A DNA stretch of 64,000 nt from Thiomonas sp. X19 (GCF_900089495.1 NZ_LT605203.1:1298795-1362794), one strand, 5' to 3'; shown: positions 5,390-18,549, counted from the stretch's first letter. Translations and numbers: made by a program. The notes: a model not told the origin generated them from the sequence alone.

Positions 5390-8341
5390 TTGAATATCCT
5401 GGAACACGCAGCATCGCAGACGCTGCACAAGCGCCTCATGGGCTTCATCGCCCCGCAAAGCAACTCGGGCACCGGCGCGCCGGTGAAGTTGGCACCCGAC
5501 TGCAGTCCCGTCCCTCGGCGCACTGTCATCCATTTTGATGGTGACGTGGCTCGCCGGATGGGGCACACAATTGTGCGCGATGCTCTTCAGGAGCTGCATG
5601 CGGCCGATGCCGAGATGCGCGCGCTTGCTGAAGATGACCTGGAAGTCCTGACGGGCGCGCTGCTGGCCGTGCGCAAGAGCATCCGCGAGCAGACCCGTCG
5701 CGGCATGGATACTGATGCCTTGGAAATTCTGCAGAGCATGGAGGCTCGGCATGGTTTCACGCTGGTAACGCAATCGGACCGGGAATGGCGCAGCGTGGCG
5801 GACGGCATCAACAGCGCGCGTGGCAAGGCTGTCGACGCCTGGATGGCGGTTCTCAGCGGCGAGGCGACCGTGGAGGAGTCGATGCCCCGCGGGGATGATG
5901 GACTGCTCCTGCAGGTGCTTACCGGGCATTCGCCCATGCAATGCCTGGAGCACTGGGCCCGCATCAAGGGCGGCCAGCGCAATCTGAAAACCTATGAAAA
6001 ATTCCGCGGCATCGCGCAAGACTTGGAGGCCATTCTTGATGGCCAGAGTGTGGAGGCACTCACTCCGGAGCACGTCCAACTTTATGCAGACCACCTGGCC
6101 GCACGCGGCAACGGTCTCAAAACGGTGCATGGCAAGTTGAGTATTTGCAGCACCTTGCTGGGACACTGCGAGTTGCCACGCGCCACACGCAAGTCACTCG
6201 TCGACGTACGTCCCCCCAAGGCCAGGGTGAGCCAACACAGTGCGCCGCGCATCGCATTCTCGTCCGAGCAACTGGGCGCCCTCCTGCAGGCCATCTTCGC
6301 TGACTCATCCCTTCCACCTGATGACCGCGTCATCGTGGCCCTGCAGGCCTTGGCGGGCGCGCGTCTGGAAGAAATTTGCTCGCTTCGTGGTCCGCAACTT
6401 GCTTGGAACGGGGTGCACTGGCTGATTGACTTTGTTGAGCCGGACATCGTGCGCAAGACTTCCGAGCGCAAGGCCAAGGCCGTGAAGGCCGACCAGCTCA
6501 AGTGCGCTGACTCAATTCGCAAGGTGCCGGTCCAAGTCTCGGCCGTGCACGGCCTGCATGAGCGGCTTACCGCGCTCAAGAGAGCGGCGGGCCAGGGTCT
6601 GTTGTTCAGACATCTGGCGTCGAACCGCTACGGCATATATGGTGGTGCGCTGAGCATGCGCTTGAACCGACGTATCGACGCCGTCGTGGGCAATGACCGC
6701 CGTCTGGTTCTGGAAAGCCTGCGCAACACAGCTGCGCCGGCCATGCGAAGGGCAGGGGTGGATGCGGATGAGCGTCGCATGTTCATGGGCCATGCACCCA
6801 TTGACGTTCATGCACGGCATTACGACCTGCCGGCGGCGGAAGACTTGCAGGTGGCGTCCAGAGCCGTGAGTGACATGGTCGCTCGAGCACTCGCTGGGCG
6901 CGACTATCCCGCGCTTGACACCGTTTACCGTGCCCGTCCACACCGCACGGCGCGTCGGCTCGTGCCTTGGGGCAAAGTGAGCGCCGCAGACCGGGAGCGC
7001 GCATCTTCAGTCTGCCAGGATGACGGGCAGAGAGATGGGCGGCTCGATGCTCCGCATCGCGGTGACCAAGACATTGAGCGGCATGCTCCCATATCGTCTA
7101 CCGACCTGACCGCTACTGTGACCGGTAAGGGCATCGTGAACATCCTCGGGGATGCGAGCCGCGCGGCAAATGGTCTTGAAAGTGTGCCGAAAGCCATGGA
7201 ACACCAAGCTGCGGTCCTCGAGGTTGCACCCGGCTCGGTCGCGCATGTAACGCCCCCACCATTGCGACCAAGTGCCGGAGCGCTTGCCGAATCGGTCGGG
7301 GCGCAAATCGGGGAACAACCACTCTCGACCGAGTGGGCGTTGGCCGTCGACGTAATGTTGAAAGCCGATGCGAAGGAGCTCTGGATGCACCGGAACGGTC
7401 CGAATCGAGCTCGTGTTCTTCACTCGTACGGCGGCTCCATCGGGGCGGATGTGGAGCAAGAGCCCAGCCTGGGCATCGCTTTCAATGTCTCGCAGGCGCA
7501 GCTGGCACAACTCCTCGAGCCGGCATCCTGTGAGCAGACCGAGCGCGGGCAGCCAGACGCAAGCCTCGCCGCCGCACCCTCGCGTTCGAAGACTCTCGGA
7601 GTACACGGGCGAGGTGAAAACAGCTTGCAATTCCGTAGCGGAGAATGCCCGCCGACCGATGTTCAATCCCTCGCTCTGAGGCACACGCAGACCACGGATG
7701 GGATTGGCCGGGTACAGTCCAGCATCAACTGCGGCTTGGAGCATGGCGCTGAGGTGACTGAGCTTGTTGGTCACCGTCTTGGGGTGCAGCGAGCGGGCGA
7801 GCAGCGCGTCGCGGTACGCAGCGACGAGGCGCCGGTCGAGCTGTGCAATGGGGCGCTGAATGAAGCGGTCGAAAGCTTCGGCGCCGGCTTCGAACTCGAC
7901 GATGGTGCGCAGTGGGCGGCTCGGATTCAAGTCTCGCCAATATTCGAAGATGGCGAGAAAGGTTTGCGCGTGCGGCACGGGGCCTTTGGGGGCGTTGGGC
8001 GCGGGGCCCATGCTCGGCTCCAGGGCAGGACCCACATCGGGCTTTTCCGAACCGTTGCTGGCCAGTGCGGCGTCGGCGACACTCGGTGGATGCGCCGCGG
8101 AGGTCACTGGCAACTCCAGGCCGGAGAAACGCGCCAGCCATTGGGCGGCCAAGTGCATGCTCAGCACCTTGGCGGCCGCAAGGTCGCTGGTGCCCAGTTG
8201 CACGCGGATGAGTTGACCGAATTGGGCTTGATGCTTGCGCGGCACGCGCATCTGGAAGAGATAGATGCCGCGCTGCTGCGTGAAATAGACCATGAAAAAG
8301 GCTCCGGGACGTGGTGGACCAACGTCGCAGAGCCTCTGTAA
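5390..8341 (+). CDS. Tyrosine recombinase with run-on C-terminus
   Basis: An open frame of 983 codons; only the first 530 or so look like a protein. A SAM-like N-terminal DNA-binding domain spans about residues 185-270 (CLEHWARIKGGQRNLKTYEK...). The catalytic domain has Arg325 (GARLEEICSLRG), a box II Arg445 in which the usual first His is Glu442 (LESLRN), His468 (MGHAP) and the nucleophile candidate Tyr478 (ARHYDLP). From about 7007 onward the frame is the antisense of the integrase gene, so those 440 residues are probably not a functional domain. The natural stop seems to have been lost. TTG 5390 is the first possible start after an in-frame TAG; a weak AGG lies 9 nt upstream. Confidence 0.5.
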   Translation: MNILEHAASQTLHKRLMGFIAPQSNSGTGAPVKLAPDCSPVPRRTVIHFDGDVARRMGHTIVRDALQELHAADAEMRALAEDDLEVLTGALLAVRKSIREQTRRGMDTDALEILQSMEARHGFTLVTQSDREWRSVADGINSARGKAVDAWMAVLSGEATVEESMPRGDDGLLLQVLTGHSPMQCLEHWARIKGGQRNLKTYEKFRGIAQDLEAILDGQSVEALTPEHVQLYADHLAARGNGLKTVHGKLSICSTLLGHCELPRATRKSLVDVRPPKARVSQHSAPRIAFSSEQLGALLQAIFADSSLPPDDRVIVALQALAGARLEEICSLRGPQLAWNGVHWLIDFVEPDIVRKTSERKAKAVKADQLKCADSIRKVPVQVSAVHGLHERLTALKRAAGQGLLFRHLASNRYGIYGGALSMRLNRRIDAVVGNDRRLVLESLRNTAAPAMRRAGVDADERRMFMGHAPIDVHARHYDLPAAEDLQVASRAVSDMVARALAGRDYPALDTVYRARPHRTARRLVPWGKVSAADRERASSVCQDDGQRDGRLDAPHRGDQDIERHAPISSTDLTATVTGKGIVNILGDASRAANGLESVPKAMEHQAAVLEVAPGSVAHVTPPPLRPSAGALAESVGAQIGEQPLSTEWALAVDVMLKADAKELWMHRNGPNRARVLHSYGGSIGADVEQEPSLGIAFNVSQAQLAQLLEPASCEQTERGQPDASLAAAPSRSKTLGVHGRGENSLQFRSGECPPTDVQSLALRHTQTTDGIGRVQSSINCGLEHGAEVTELVGHRLGVQRAGEQRVAVRSDEAPVELCNGALNEAVESFGAGFELDDGAQWAARIQVSPIFEDGEKGLRVRHGAFGGVGRGAHARLQGRTHIGLFRTVAGQCGVGDTRWMRRGGHWQLQAGETRQPLGGQVHAQHLGGRKVAGAQLHADELTELGLMLARHAHLEEIDAALLREIDHEKGSGTWWTNVAEPL
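7007..8293 (-). CDS. Integrase, tyrosine recombinase with DUF6538-like N-terminus
   Basis: A 428-residue phage-type integrase, probably responsible for inserting this island into the neighbouring tRNA gene. The N-terminus (YLFQMRVPRKHQAQFG, residues 11-26) resembles DUF6538, an arm-type binding domain common in proteobacterial island integrases. A core-binding domain follows (about 145-215) and then the catalytic domain with the complete set: Arg in GCRLEEL, His366 and Arg369 in HGFRHTF, His392 in TGHSS, and Tyr401 in RRYG. GGAG lies 8 nt before the ATG. The gene starts 144 nt from the tRNA 3' end and reads away from it. Its 3' end abuts the plus-strand recombinase tail to tail. Confidence 0.9.
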   Translation of the reverse strand: MVYFTQQRGIYLFQMRVPRKHQAQFGQLIRVQLGTSDLAAAKVLSMHLAAQWLARFSGLELPVTSAAHPPSVADAALASNGSEKPDVGPALEPSMGPAPNAPKGPVPHAQTFLAIFEYWRDLNPSRPLRTIVEFEAGAEAFDRFIQRPIAQLDRRLVAAYRDALLARSLHPKTVTNKLSHLSAMLQAAVDAGLYPANPIRGLRVPQSEGLNIGRRAFSATELQAVFTSPVYSESLRTRGCGGEACVWLPALGLLTGCRLEELCQLRLRDIESDAQAGLLLHIRPDGAAVRVKNTSSIRTVPVHPELLRIGFQHYVDGQRPLGREWLFPDLRPDRFGKRSGTWSQWWGRYMRDRAGCNLEDRSLVFHGFRHTFKTICRAARIPEDVHDALTGHSSGQVGRRYGSMPLNVLVTAMRSIEPPISLPVILAD

Positions 8342-8349
8342 TCAAGCAA

Positions 8350-8373
8350 ATTGTACAACAAAAAGTACAACAA
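8350..8373. repeat. Short direct and inverted repeats near the attachment site
   Basis: GTACAACA occurs at 8353-8360 and 8365-8372, and TTGTAC/GTACAA form a dyad (8351-8356 and 8365-8370). On the minus strand the same DNA offers a TACAAT (8355-8350) -10 for the integrase. Such closely spaced repeats between tRNA and integrase are typical places for integrase or excisionase binding; that role is inferred. Confidence 0.35.
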
Positions 8374-8436
8374 CGCGCTCAATTGGTCGTTGGAAATCCG
8401 ATTTTCATCAGTTAAATCAACGACTTATGTTGTAGG

Positions 8437-8512
<76 letters not shown>

Positions 8513-8525
8513 AACGACATCGGAA

Positions 8526-9314
8526 TCATAGCCGAGCCGCAGCGGGCTTGGGGCGGCGGAACACCCAGCGGGATGGGCTCGAAGCTTCGGGGGCGTAGCG
8601 ATAGCCTTCGGCGTCGAAGGCCTTGAGGTGCTCGGGGTCGGCGATGCGGTGGGTGATGGCGTAGCGGGCCATGAGGCCGCGGGCGCGCTTGGCATAGAAG
8701 CTGATGACCTTGTGCTTGCCGGCTTCGCTGTCCTGGAACACGGGCTGGATGACGGGCAGGGCGAGGGCCTTGATGTCCACGGCGCCGAAGTATTCATCGG
8801 ATGCCAGGTTGATCAGCACCATGTGGGACTGCCCTTCGAGTTGCTCGCGCAGGGTCTTGGCGATGCGGCTGCCCCAGTAGGCGTAGAGGTTCGCGCCCTT
8901 GGGGTTGGGCAGCTTGGCGCCCATCTCCAGACGGTAGGGCTGCATCAAGTCGAGCGGGCGCAGCACGCCGTACAGGCCGCTGAGCAGGGCGATGTGGTCT
9001 TGCGCCCATTGCAGGTCTTCGGGCTCGAGGTGTGCAGCATCCAGGCCTTCGTAGACGTCGCCGTTGAAGGCGAGGATGGCGGGGCGGCTGTTGTCGGCGG
9101 TGAAGGTCTTGGACCATGCCGCATAGCGGTCGGCGTTGAGCGTGGCGAGCTTGTCGGAAATGCCCATCACGCTGGCAAGCTCGGCCGGGCTTTGGCGGCG
9201 CAGCAGCTTGATCAGCGCCGCGGACTGCGGGATGAAACGCGGCAGGGTGACGGGCAGCTCAGGCACCGGGCTGGTGTAGTCCAGCGTCTTGGCGGGGGAG
9301 AGGACGATGAGCAT
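8526..9314 (-). CDS. yaaA: Peroxide stress protein YaaA
   Basis: A 262-residue YaaA (DUF328/UPF0246) protein, which in E. coli binds DNA and limits free iron and oxidative damage during peroxide stress. The family features are all present: start MLIVLSPAKTLDY, SAALIKLLRR, FNGDVYEGLDA, LSGLYGVLRPLDLMQPYRLEMG, LINLASDEYF and a C-terminal FDAEGYRY. Length matches the family (about 255 to 260). The ATG at 9314 is chosen by homology; the frame is open farther upstream but that part is not conserved. It is the first core gene beyond the tRNA. Confidence 0.95.
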   Translation of the reverse strand: MLIVLSPAKTLDYTSPVPELPVTLPRFIPQSAALIKLLRRQSPAELASVMGISDKLATLNADRYAAWSKTFTADNSRPAILAFNGDVYEGLDAAHLEPEDLQWAQDHIALLSGLYGVLRPLDLMQPYRLEMGAKLPNPKGANLYAYWGSRIAKTLREQLEGQSHMVLINLASDEYFGAVDIKALALPVIQPVFQDSEAGKHKVISFYAKRARGLMARYAITHRIADPEHLKAFDAEGYRYAPEASSPSRWVFRRPKPAAARL

Positions 9315-9381
9315 GGGTCGTGGGGAACGGCCGGAACAGGCAGCGGGGGGATAAGGAAAGGACGCAGGTCTCAGGGGGCAG

Positions 9382-10429
<1,048 letters not shown>

Positions 10430-10513
10430 CAGGGTGCAGGCCTCACGGCACCGGATTCAAAACTTCAAGAGGCGGAGCAATAAGATCAACGGCCATTCCA
10501 GCCTTCACCCGCC

Positions 10514-11446
10514 ATGACATCCTCCGCAGCCGAATCAGGCACCGACGCCTCAGCCCCACCCCTGCCGCCGCAGACCCTGGCCTGCATCGGTCTGGGCGCC
10601 ATGGGCTGGGCCATGTGCGGGCATTTGCTGCGGGCCGGCCATGCGCTGCGCGTGTATGCGCGCGATGCGGCCAAGCGCGAGCGCGCCGCGCGGGCCGGCA
10701 TGGTCGTGTGTGATTCCCCCGCCGAGGCGGCGCAAGGCGCGGCCTTCGTCTTCAGCAACGTCACCTCCACGGCTGACGTGGAGCAGGTGCTCATCGGGCC
10801 TCGGGGTGCCATGCAGGGCGCCCGGCCAGGCGCCGTCTGCATCGACCACAGCACCATCGCCCCGGCCGGGGCGCGGCGCATCGGTGCGGTGCTGGCCGAG
10901 CGGGGCATCGGCTTTCTCGACGCGCCCGTGTCCGGCGGCGAGAAGGGGGCGATCGAGGCCAGCCTGTCGATCATGGTCGGCGGCGATGCGCCCACCTGCG
11001 CCCGCGCCTTGCCGCTGCTGCGCCTGCTCGGCCGCACCATCACCCATGTCGGCCCGGCGGGCAGTGGGCAGGTGGCCAAGCTGTGCAACCAGATCGTGCA
11101 GGTCATCAACATCGAAGGCATCGCCGAGGCCATGCGCTTCGCCCAGGCCGAGGGCGCCGACCTGCAGCGCGTGCTCGCCGCCATCTCCGCCGGCATGGCG
11201 GGCAGCCGCATGCTGGATTTGATGGGCCCGAAAATGGCCACGCGCGATTTCGCCGTCGGCATCCAGGCCCGGCTCCACGCCAAGGACTTCGGCCTGGCCG
11301 CCGACGCCGCGCGAGACTCAGGCCTCCATCTCCCGGCTCTGCAGGTGGTGCGGCAGCAACTGGAGCAACTGATGGCGCTGGGCCTGGGGCAGGACGACAC
11401 CAGTTCGCTGCTGCGGTTGCTGGAGCGCGGTGGCGTCACGGATTGA
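10514..11446 (+). CDS. 3-hydroxyisobutyrate dehydrogenase-family NAD(P) oxidoreductase
   Basis: A 310-residue beta-hydroxyacid dehydrogenase that likely oxidises or reduces a 3-hydroxy acid such as 3-hydroxyisobutyrate or tartronate semialdehyde. The N-terminal Rossmann motif is GLGAMGWAMCGHLLRAGH (about residues 26-43), the substrate-binding signature is FLDAPVSGGEKGA (about 135-147), and the catalytic Lys lies in GSGQVAKLCNQ. The C-terminal all-helix domain contains the HAKDFGLAADAARDSG segment. Substrate cannot be told from sequence. It stands alone between the pseudogene and the insertion sequence; no strong ribosome site is visible before ATG 10514. Confidence 0.88.
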   Translation: MTSSAAESGTDASAPPLPPQTLACIGLGAMGWAMCGHLLRAGHALRVYARDAAKRERAARAGMVVCDSPAEAAQGAAFVFSNVTSTADVEQVLIGPRGAMQGARPGAVCIDHSTIAPAGARRIGAVLAERGIGFLDAPVSGGEKGAIEASLSIMVGGDAPTCARALPLLRLLGRTITHVGPAGSGQVAKLCNQIVQVINIEGIAEAMRFAQAEGADLQRVLAAISAGMAGSRMLDLMGPKMATRDFAVGIQARLHAKDFGLAADAARDSGLHLPALQVVRQQLEQLMALGLGQDDTSSLLRLLERGGVTD

Positions 11447-11569
11447 TGCATGGGCGAACATGGCGCCACCTAAATCAGGGGGACTGCAGGGCATCGAATT
11501 GGCGTCCAATACAGCCAAGCGCCATATCATGGCTTGGCAACCATGAACAGGCGATTCACGGCCGCCTAG

Positions 11570-13171
11570 GAGACTGTCGGACTTTGCGGTCTTCCGGATG
11601 AAGACGCTATCCGAGACAATTGCTGCTGCACAACCGAGAGCCCGAGCCGATGAGCCGCTTCGTCCCTGTTGACCGAGACACCGCATATCTGTTGCCACCG
11701 TCGGTGGACGAATGGCTGCCCACTGATCACTTGGCGCGCTTCGTGGTCGAAGTCATCGAGCAGCTTGATCTGGGCGATCTGGCCCGACAGTACGCAGGCC
11801 GGGGCTCGGCGGCGCACCATCCGGCGGTGCTGCTGGGCCTGCTGATCTACGGCTACGCCAACGGCGTGCACTCCAGCCGCAAGATCGAGCGGGCGACCTA
11901 CGACTCGGTGGCGTTCCGCTTTGTTGCGGCCAATACCCACCCCGATCACGACACGCTGGCGACGTTCCGCCGCCGCTTCTTGAAGGAGGTGGAGGCACTG
12001 TTCGTGCAGGTGCTGGTTCTGGCGCGCGAGATGAAGCTGCTCAAGCTCGGACACATCGCGCTGGATGGCACCAAGATCGACGCCAACGCCAGCAAGCACA
12101 AGGCCTTGTCGTGGGCTCATGCCAACAAGATCGAGGCGCAGCTGCGCCAGGAAGTACAAACGCTGCTGGCGCTGGCAGAGAACAGCGACCGCGCGACGGT
12201 ACCCGACGGCATGGATGTGCCGGCGGAGATCGCCCTGCGTGCAGATCGCTTGAGCGCAATCGCGCAGGCCAAGGCCAAGATCGAGCAGCGCGCCAGCGAA
12301 CGCCATCAGGTCGAGCAGCAGGAGTACGAGGCCAAGACCGCCAAGCGCCAAGCCCAGCGCGAGGCGGGCAAGAAGCCGCGCGGCAAGGACCCTGAGCCGC
12401 CAGAGGCCGGCCCCCGGAGCAGCGATCAGGTCAACCTCACGGATGAAGAGTCGCGCATCATGCCCGTGTCGGGTGGGGGCTTCGAGCAAAGCTACAACGC
12501 ACAAGCCGGCGTGGACATCGCGACGATGATGGTGATCACCCAGCATGTGAGCCAGGCATCCAACGACAAGCGCGAAGTTGTGCCTACGCTGCAGCAGATC
12601 CAAGCGTTACCCGCGGTGCTGGGCGAGGTGCACACGCTCATCACGGACAACGGCTTCTTCAGCCAAGCCAACGTGATCGCGTGCAACGACGCGGGTATCG
12701 AGCCGCTGCTGGCGCTCAAGCGGGAGTCGCATCACACGCCGGTGATGGGGCGCTTTGCACCCGATGTGCCCGAGCCCCAGACGACGGATCCGCTCGTGCA
12801 GATGGCACACCGCCTGGGCACGCAAGCAGGCCGAGCCCTGTACGGCCTGCGCAAGCAGACAGTGGAGCCGGTGTTCGGCATCATCAAGCAAGTGATGGGT
12901 TGGCGCCAGATGAGCATGCGCGGGCTGGCCAAGGCACAAGGCGAATGGAGCTTGGTGACCATGGCTTGGAACATCAAGCGCATGCACGTCCTGCGAGCCG
13001 CGTGAGGGCAATAGTGCGCCCCGACCACGCCAAAACCGAGTCCCCAGGCCGCCCCATGTGCCCTCACAGTGTCTCGCCAACCATCGAGAGCGTTCGATCA
13101 GCGCGCCGCTGTCAAAAAAAACGCGTCGCACTGATCAATCGGATTCGCTCGGGTTCAAGTCCGACAGCCTC
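11570..13171 (+). mobile_element. IS1182-family insertion sequence, complete
   Basis: A 1602-bp element with one transposase gene. The ends are near-perfect inverted repeats: GAGACTGTCGGACTT (left, 11570-11584) and, read inward from the right end at 13171, GAGGCTGTCGGACTT, one mismatch in 15. Both sides are flanked by CTAG (11566-11569 and 13172-13175), consistent with a 4-bp target duplication. The element looks intact. It separates the dehydrogenase gene from the lipoprotein gene. Confidence 0.88.
11650..13005 (+). CDS. IS1182-family DDE transposase
   Basis: A 451-residue transposase. It has the family N-terminal domain (MSRFVPVDRDTAYLLPPSVD...LARFVVEVIEQLDL, with YGYANGVHSSRKIE), a catalytic Asp in ALDGTKIDANASKH, a basic coiled-coil insertion rich in Gln/Ala/Lys (about residues 195-265), a second Asp in LITDNGFFSQAN and the final Glu in KQTVEPVFGIIKQ, so the DDE triad is complete. 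ATG 11650 fits the family N-terminus; an in-frame TTG at 11620 is possible. No frameshift is seen, so the enzyme is probably active. Confidence 0.92.
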   Translation: MSRFVPVDRDTAYLLPPSVDEWLPTDHLARFVVEVIEQLDLGDLARQYAGRGSAAHHPAVLLGLLIYGYANGVHSSRKIERATYDSVAFRFVAANTHPDHDTLATFRRRFLKEVEALFVQVLVLAREMKLLKLGHIALDGTKIDANASKHKALSWAHANKIEAQLRQEVQTLLALAENSDRATVPDGMDVPAEIALRADRLSAIAQAKAKIEQRASERHQVEQQEYEAKTAKRQAQREAGKKPRGKDPEPPEAGPRSSDQVNLTDEESRIMPVSGGGFEQSYNAQAGVDIATMMVITQHVSQASNDKREVVPTLQQIQALPAVLGEVHTLITDNGFFSQANVIACNDAGIEPLLALKRESHHTPVMGRFAPDVPEPQTTDPLVQMAHRLGTQAGRALYGLRKQTVEPVFGIIKQVMGWRQMSMRGLAKAQGEWSLVTMAWNIKRMHVLRAA

Positions 13172-13203
13172 CTAGAGAGACACTACAACAACCCGAGAAA
13201 ATC

Positions 13204-13959
13204 ATGCACAAACGACTGGTTTTGGCTTGCATCGTGACGGCCGGTTTGCTGGCTGCATGCGGGGGTGGCGGGGGCGGTACTGGTACTGCTAGTGGGGGAG
13301 GAAGCAATCCATCAACCTCGCCGAATAGCGCTGCGACATGCACGGGTTCCCAATGCACGAGCTTTAGTGGCGTCGTCAGCGATGGTTCTACGCCCGTACC
13401 TCAGGGAACACAGATCACTGCGACGAACCCAGCAAACGGAAAAATTTGCGCTGCAGCAGTGACCAATGATTCCAGTGGCGACTACGTCATGGCTTTGACG
13501 CAGTTGACCACTGATCCACAGTGCGCAAATGTGAGCGGTTTGGTGGTGGCTGCACCAAGCGTCAATGCGAGTACCACGTGTTATGTGGGGCAAACAACTC
13601 CCTGCAATGTATCGCCCAGCACCGCAACGCAAATCGCCAACTTTCAGGGAACATGGTCGGCAAGCTACACGGGTCAAGATCAGGGGACTTGCTCGATTCT
13701 TGTGGCATCGAACGGGGCTGTACAGCAATCTCATTGCATCTCAACGAAAACGAACAATCCTTTCACGCTCAGTGGCGTGCTCACGCCCAGCAGCACGGAT
13801 TTCTCACAGGGCATTTTTGCAGGAACGGCAACCACTGGTGCGACGTACCAAGGCACGTTCGTGCTGAGCAGAGGTAGCGGCTCAGTGAGCAATGGCGCGT
13901 GGTCCAACACCACGATCAGCCCAGCAATCTCCGGGACCTGGAGCGCAACCTTCCCGTAA
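13204..13959 (+). CDS. Secreted lipoprotein of unknown function
   Basis: A 251-residue protein with a lipoprotein signal peptide: MHKR, hydrophobic core, then lipobox LLAAC with acylation site Cys19, followed by a Gly-rich tether. Residues 55-95 (SGVVSDGSTPVPQGTQITATNPANGKICAAA) resemble the carboxypeptidase-regulatory, transthyretin-like beta fold. The rest is Ser/Thr-rich and beta-like, with Cys residues that could pair outside the membrane. The base composition and codon use are less GC-rich than the neighbours, which suggests transfer. The start is only 32 bp from the right end of the insertion sequence, so the native promoter is probably displaced. Confidence 0.75.
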   Translation: MHKRLVLACIVTAGLLAACGGGGGGTGTASGGGSNPSTSPNSAATCTGSQCTSFSGVVSDGSTPVPQGTQITATNPANGKICAAAVTNDSSGDYVMALTQLTTDPQCANVSGLVVAAPSVNASTTCYVGQTTPCNVSPSTATQIANFQGTWSASYTGQDQGTCSILVASNGAVQQSHCISTKTNNPFTLSGVLTPSSTDFSQGIFAGTATTGATYQGTFVLSRGSGSVSNGAWSNTTISPAISGTWSATFP

Positions 13960-13977
13960 TGCGGCGGTTTTGAGATG

Positions 13978-14005
13978 AAAAGGCCCACTTTGTAGCGGGC
14001 CTTTT
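13978..14005. terminator. Bidirectional terminator
   Basis: AAAAGGCCC and GGGCCTTTT pair around a 10-nt loop, giving a T-run on either strand. It ends both the lipoprotein gene and the convergent acnA transcript. Confidence 0.85.
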
Positions 14006-14048
14006 CGCATCTGTTGCGCTGAAAAACAGGTGGAGCAGCCTCCTCGTA

Positions 14049-16946
<2,898 letters not shown>

Positions 16947-17070
16947 GGCGAACTCCGGTGGGGTTTGGTTTGAAGCGGCGGTCTGTGCAGTACGGCGCCG
17001 GTACGGCGCGAGGTAGGACAAGTCAGGACAAATGAGCGCTCAACAGTTGCGAGATGCGACTGAGGCCAAT

Positions 17071-18525
17071 TCAGCCGGGGCAATACAAGTCCACATAGCT
17101 GTGCACCGGCATGGCCGCGAGACGGGCCGTGTCGAGAGACGCGTGCACGATGCGTTCCTGCTGTTTCGCGGCGAAACGGCGCGCCAGATTGGTGCGGAAC
17201 TTGGCTTCGAGCAGGGGAATGCCGTCGGCGCGGCGGCGCTTGTGGCCGATGGGGTATTCCACCGCGACTTCGGGCAGCACCGTGCCGTCGTTCATCGTCA
17301 CGGTCAGCGCGTTGGCGATGGAGCGCTTGTCGGGGTCGTGGTAGTCGCGGGTGTATTGCGGGTCTTCGACGCAACGGATCTTGTCGCGCAGGGCGTCGAT
17401 GCGGGGGTCGGCGGCGACGGCGTCTTCGTAATCGGACGCGGTGAGCCGGCCGAACAGCAGCGGCACGGCCACCATGTACTGAATGCAATGGTCGCGGTCA
17501 GCCGGGTTGTTCAGCGGGCCTTGCTTGTCGATGATGCGAATGCAGGCTTCGTGGGTGCGGATGGCAATGGTCGCAATGTCCTCGGCGCGCTTGCCCGCGG
17601 CCTTGAGTTGCTGGTGCAGGGTCATCGCCGCTTCCACCGCGGTCTGGCTGTGGAATTCGGCGGGGAAGCTGATCTTGAACAGCACGTTTTCCATCACATA
17701 GCTGCCATAGGGGCGCTGGAACTTGAACGGCTGGCCGCGGAAGCTGACGTCGTAAAAGCCCCAGGTCTTGGCGCTGAGGACCGAGGGGTAACCCATCTCA
17801 CCCGTCTTGGCGATGAGGGCCAGGCGCACGCCGCGGCTGGTGGCGTCGCCCGCGGCCCAGCTCTTGCGGCTGCCGGTGTTGGGGGCATGGCGGTAAGTGC
17901 GCAAGGACTGCCCGTCCACCCAGGCCAGCGACACGGCGTTGATGATCTCGTCGCGCGCGAGGCCCAGCAGGCGCGCCACCACGGCGGTGGTGGCCACCTT
18001 GACCAGCACCACGTGGTCGAGGCCCACCTTGTTGAAGCTGTTTTCCAGCGCGATCACGCCCTGGATTTCATGCGCCTGGATCATGCCGTTGAGCACGTCG
18101 CGCATGGTGAGCGGCGCCTGGCCCTGCGCCACGGCGTTGCGGCTCAGCCAGTCGGCCACGGCGAGAATGCCGCCGAGGTTGTCGGACGGGTGGCCCCATT
18201 CCGCTGCCAGCCAGGTGTCGTTGAAGTCCAGCCAGCGGATCATGGCGCCGATGTTGAACGCCGCCTGAATCGGGTCGAGCTGGTAAGGCGTGCCGGGCAC
18301 CTTGGCGCCATGCGGCACCACGGTGCCCGGCACCACCGGCCCGAGCAGCTTGGTGCAAGCCGGGTACTCCAGCGCCTCCAGCCCGCAACCCAGGGTGTCG
18401 ATCAGGCAGAGCCGCGCGGTTTCGAAGGCCACGCCGTCGAAGCGGCTCAGGTCGAGAACATAGTCGGCAATGTCGGCGAGGACCTGATCGGGGGCGGGGC
18501 GGATGTTGGAGATGGCGGCGGACAT
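17071..18525 (-). CDS. prpD: 2-methylcitrate dehydratase PrpD
   Basis: A 484-residue MmgE/PrpD-family enzyme that dehydrates 2-methylcitrate in propionate breakdown. Conserved segments include [73 protein letters not shown] and [18 protein letters not shown]. Length equals E. coli PrpD (483). It follows a secreted protein gene by 24 nt and precedes acnA. Use of PrpD rather than the AcnD/PrpF route, seen in many Burkholderiales, is notable. Confidence 0.95.
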   Translation of the reverse strand: MSAAISNIRPAPDQVLADIADYVLDLSRFDGVAFETARLCLIDTLGCGLEALEYPACTKLLGPVVPGTVVPHGAKVPGTPYQLDPIQAAFNIGAMIRWLDFNDTWLAAEWGHPSDNLGGILAVADWLSRNAVAQGQAPLTMRDVLNGMIQAHEIQGVIALENSFNKVGLDHVVLVKVATTAVVARLLGLARDEIINAVSLAWVDGQSLRTYRHAPNTGSRKSWAAGDATSRGVRLALIAKTGEMGYPSVLSAKTWGFYDVSFRGQPFKFQRPYGSYVMENVLFKISFPAEFHSQTAVEAAMTLHQQLKAAGKRAEDIATIAIRTHEACIRIIDKQGPLNNPADRDHCIQYMVAVPLLFGRLTASDYEDAVAADPRIDALRDKIRCVEDPQYTRDYHDPDKRSIANALTVTMNDGTVLPEVAVEYPIGHKRRRADGIPLLEAKFRTNLARRFAAKQQERIVHASLDTARLAAMPVHSYVDLYCPG

Positions 18526-18549
18526 GGAACGGCGTGGATGGACGTGAAG

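Noticed and set aside
7007..8341. A second functional domain of the plus-strand recombinase
   Set aside because: This part is the complement of a convincing integrase with full catalytic set; treated as run-on.
1..8436. A RIT-type trio of recombinases
   Set aside because: Only two recombinases are present, in opposite orientations and unlike each other.
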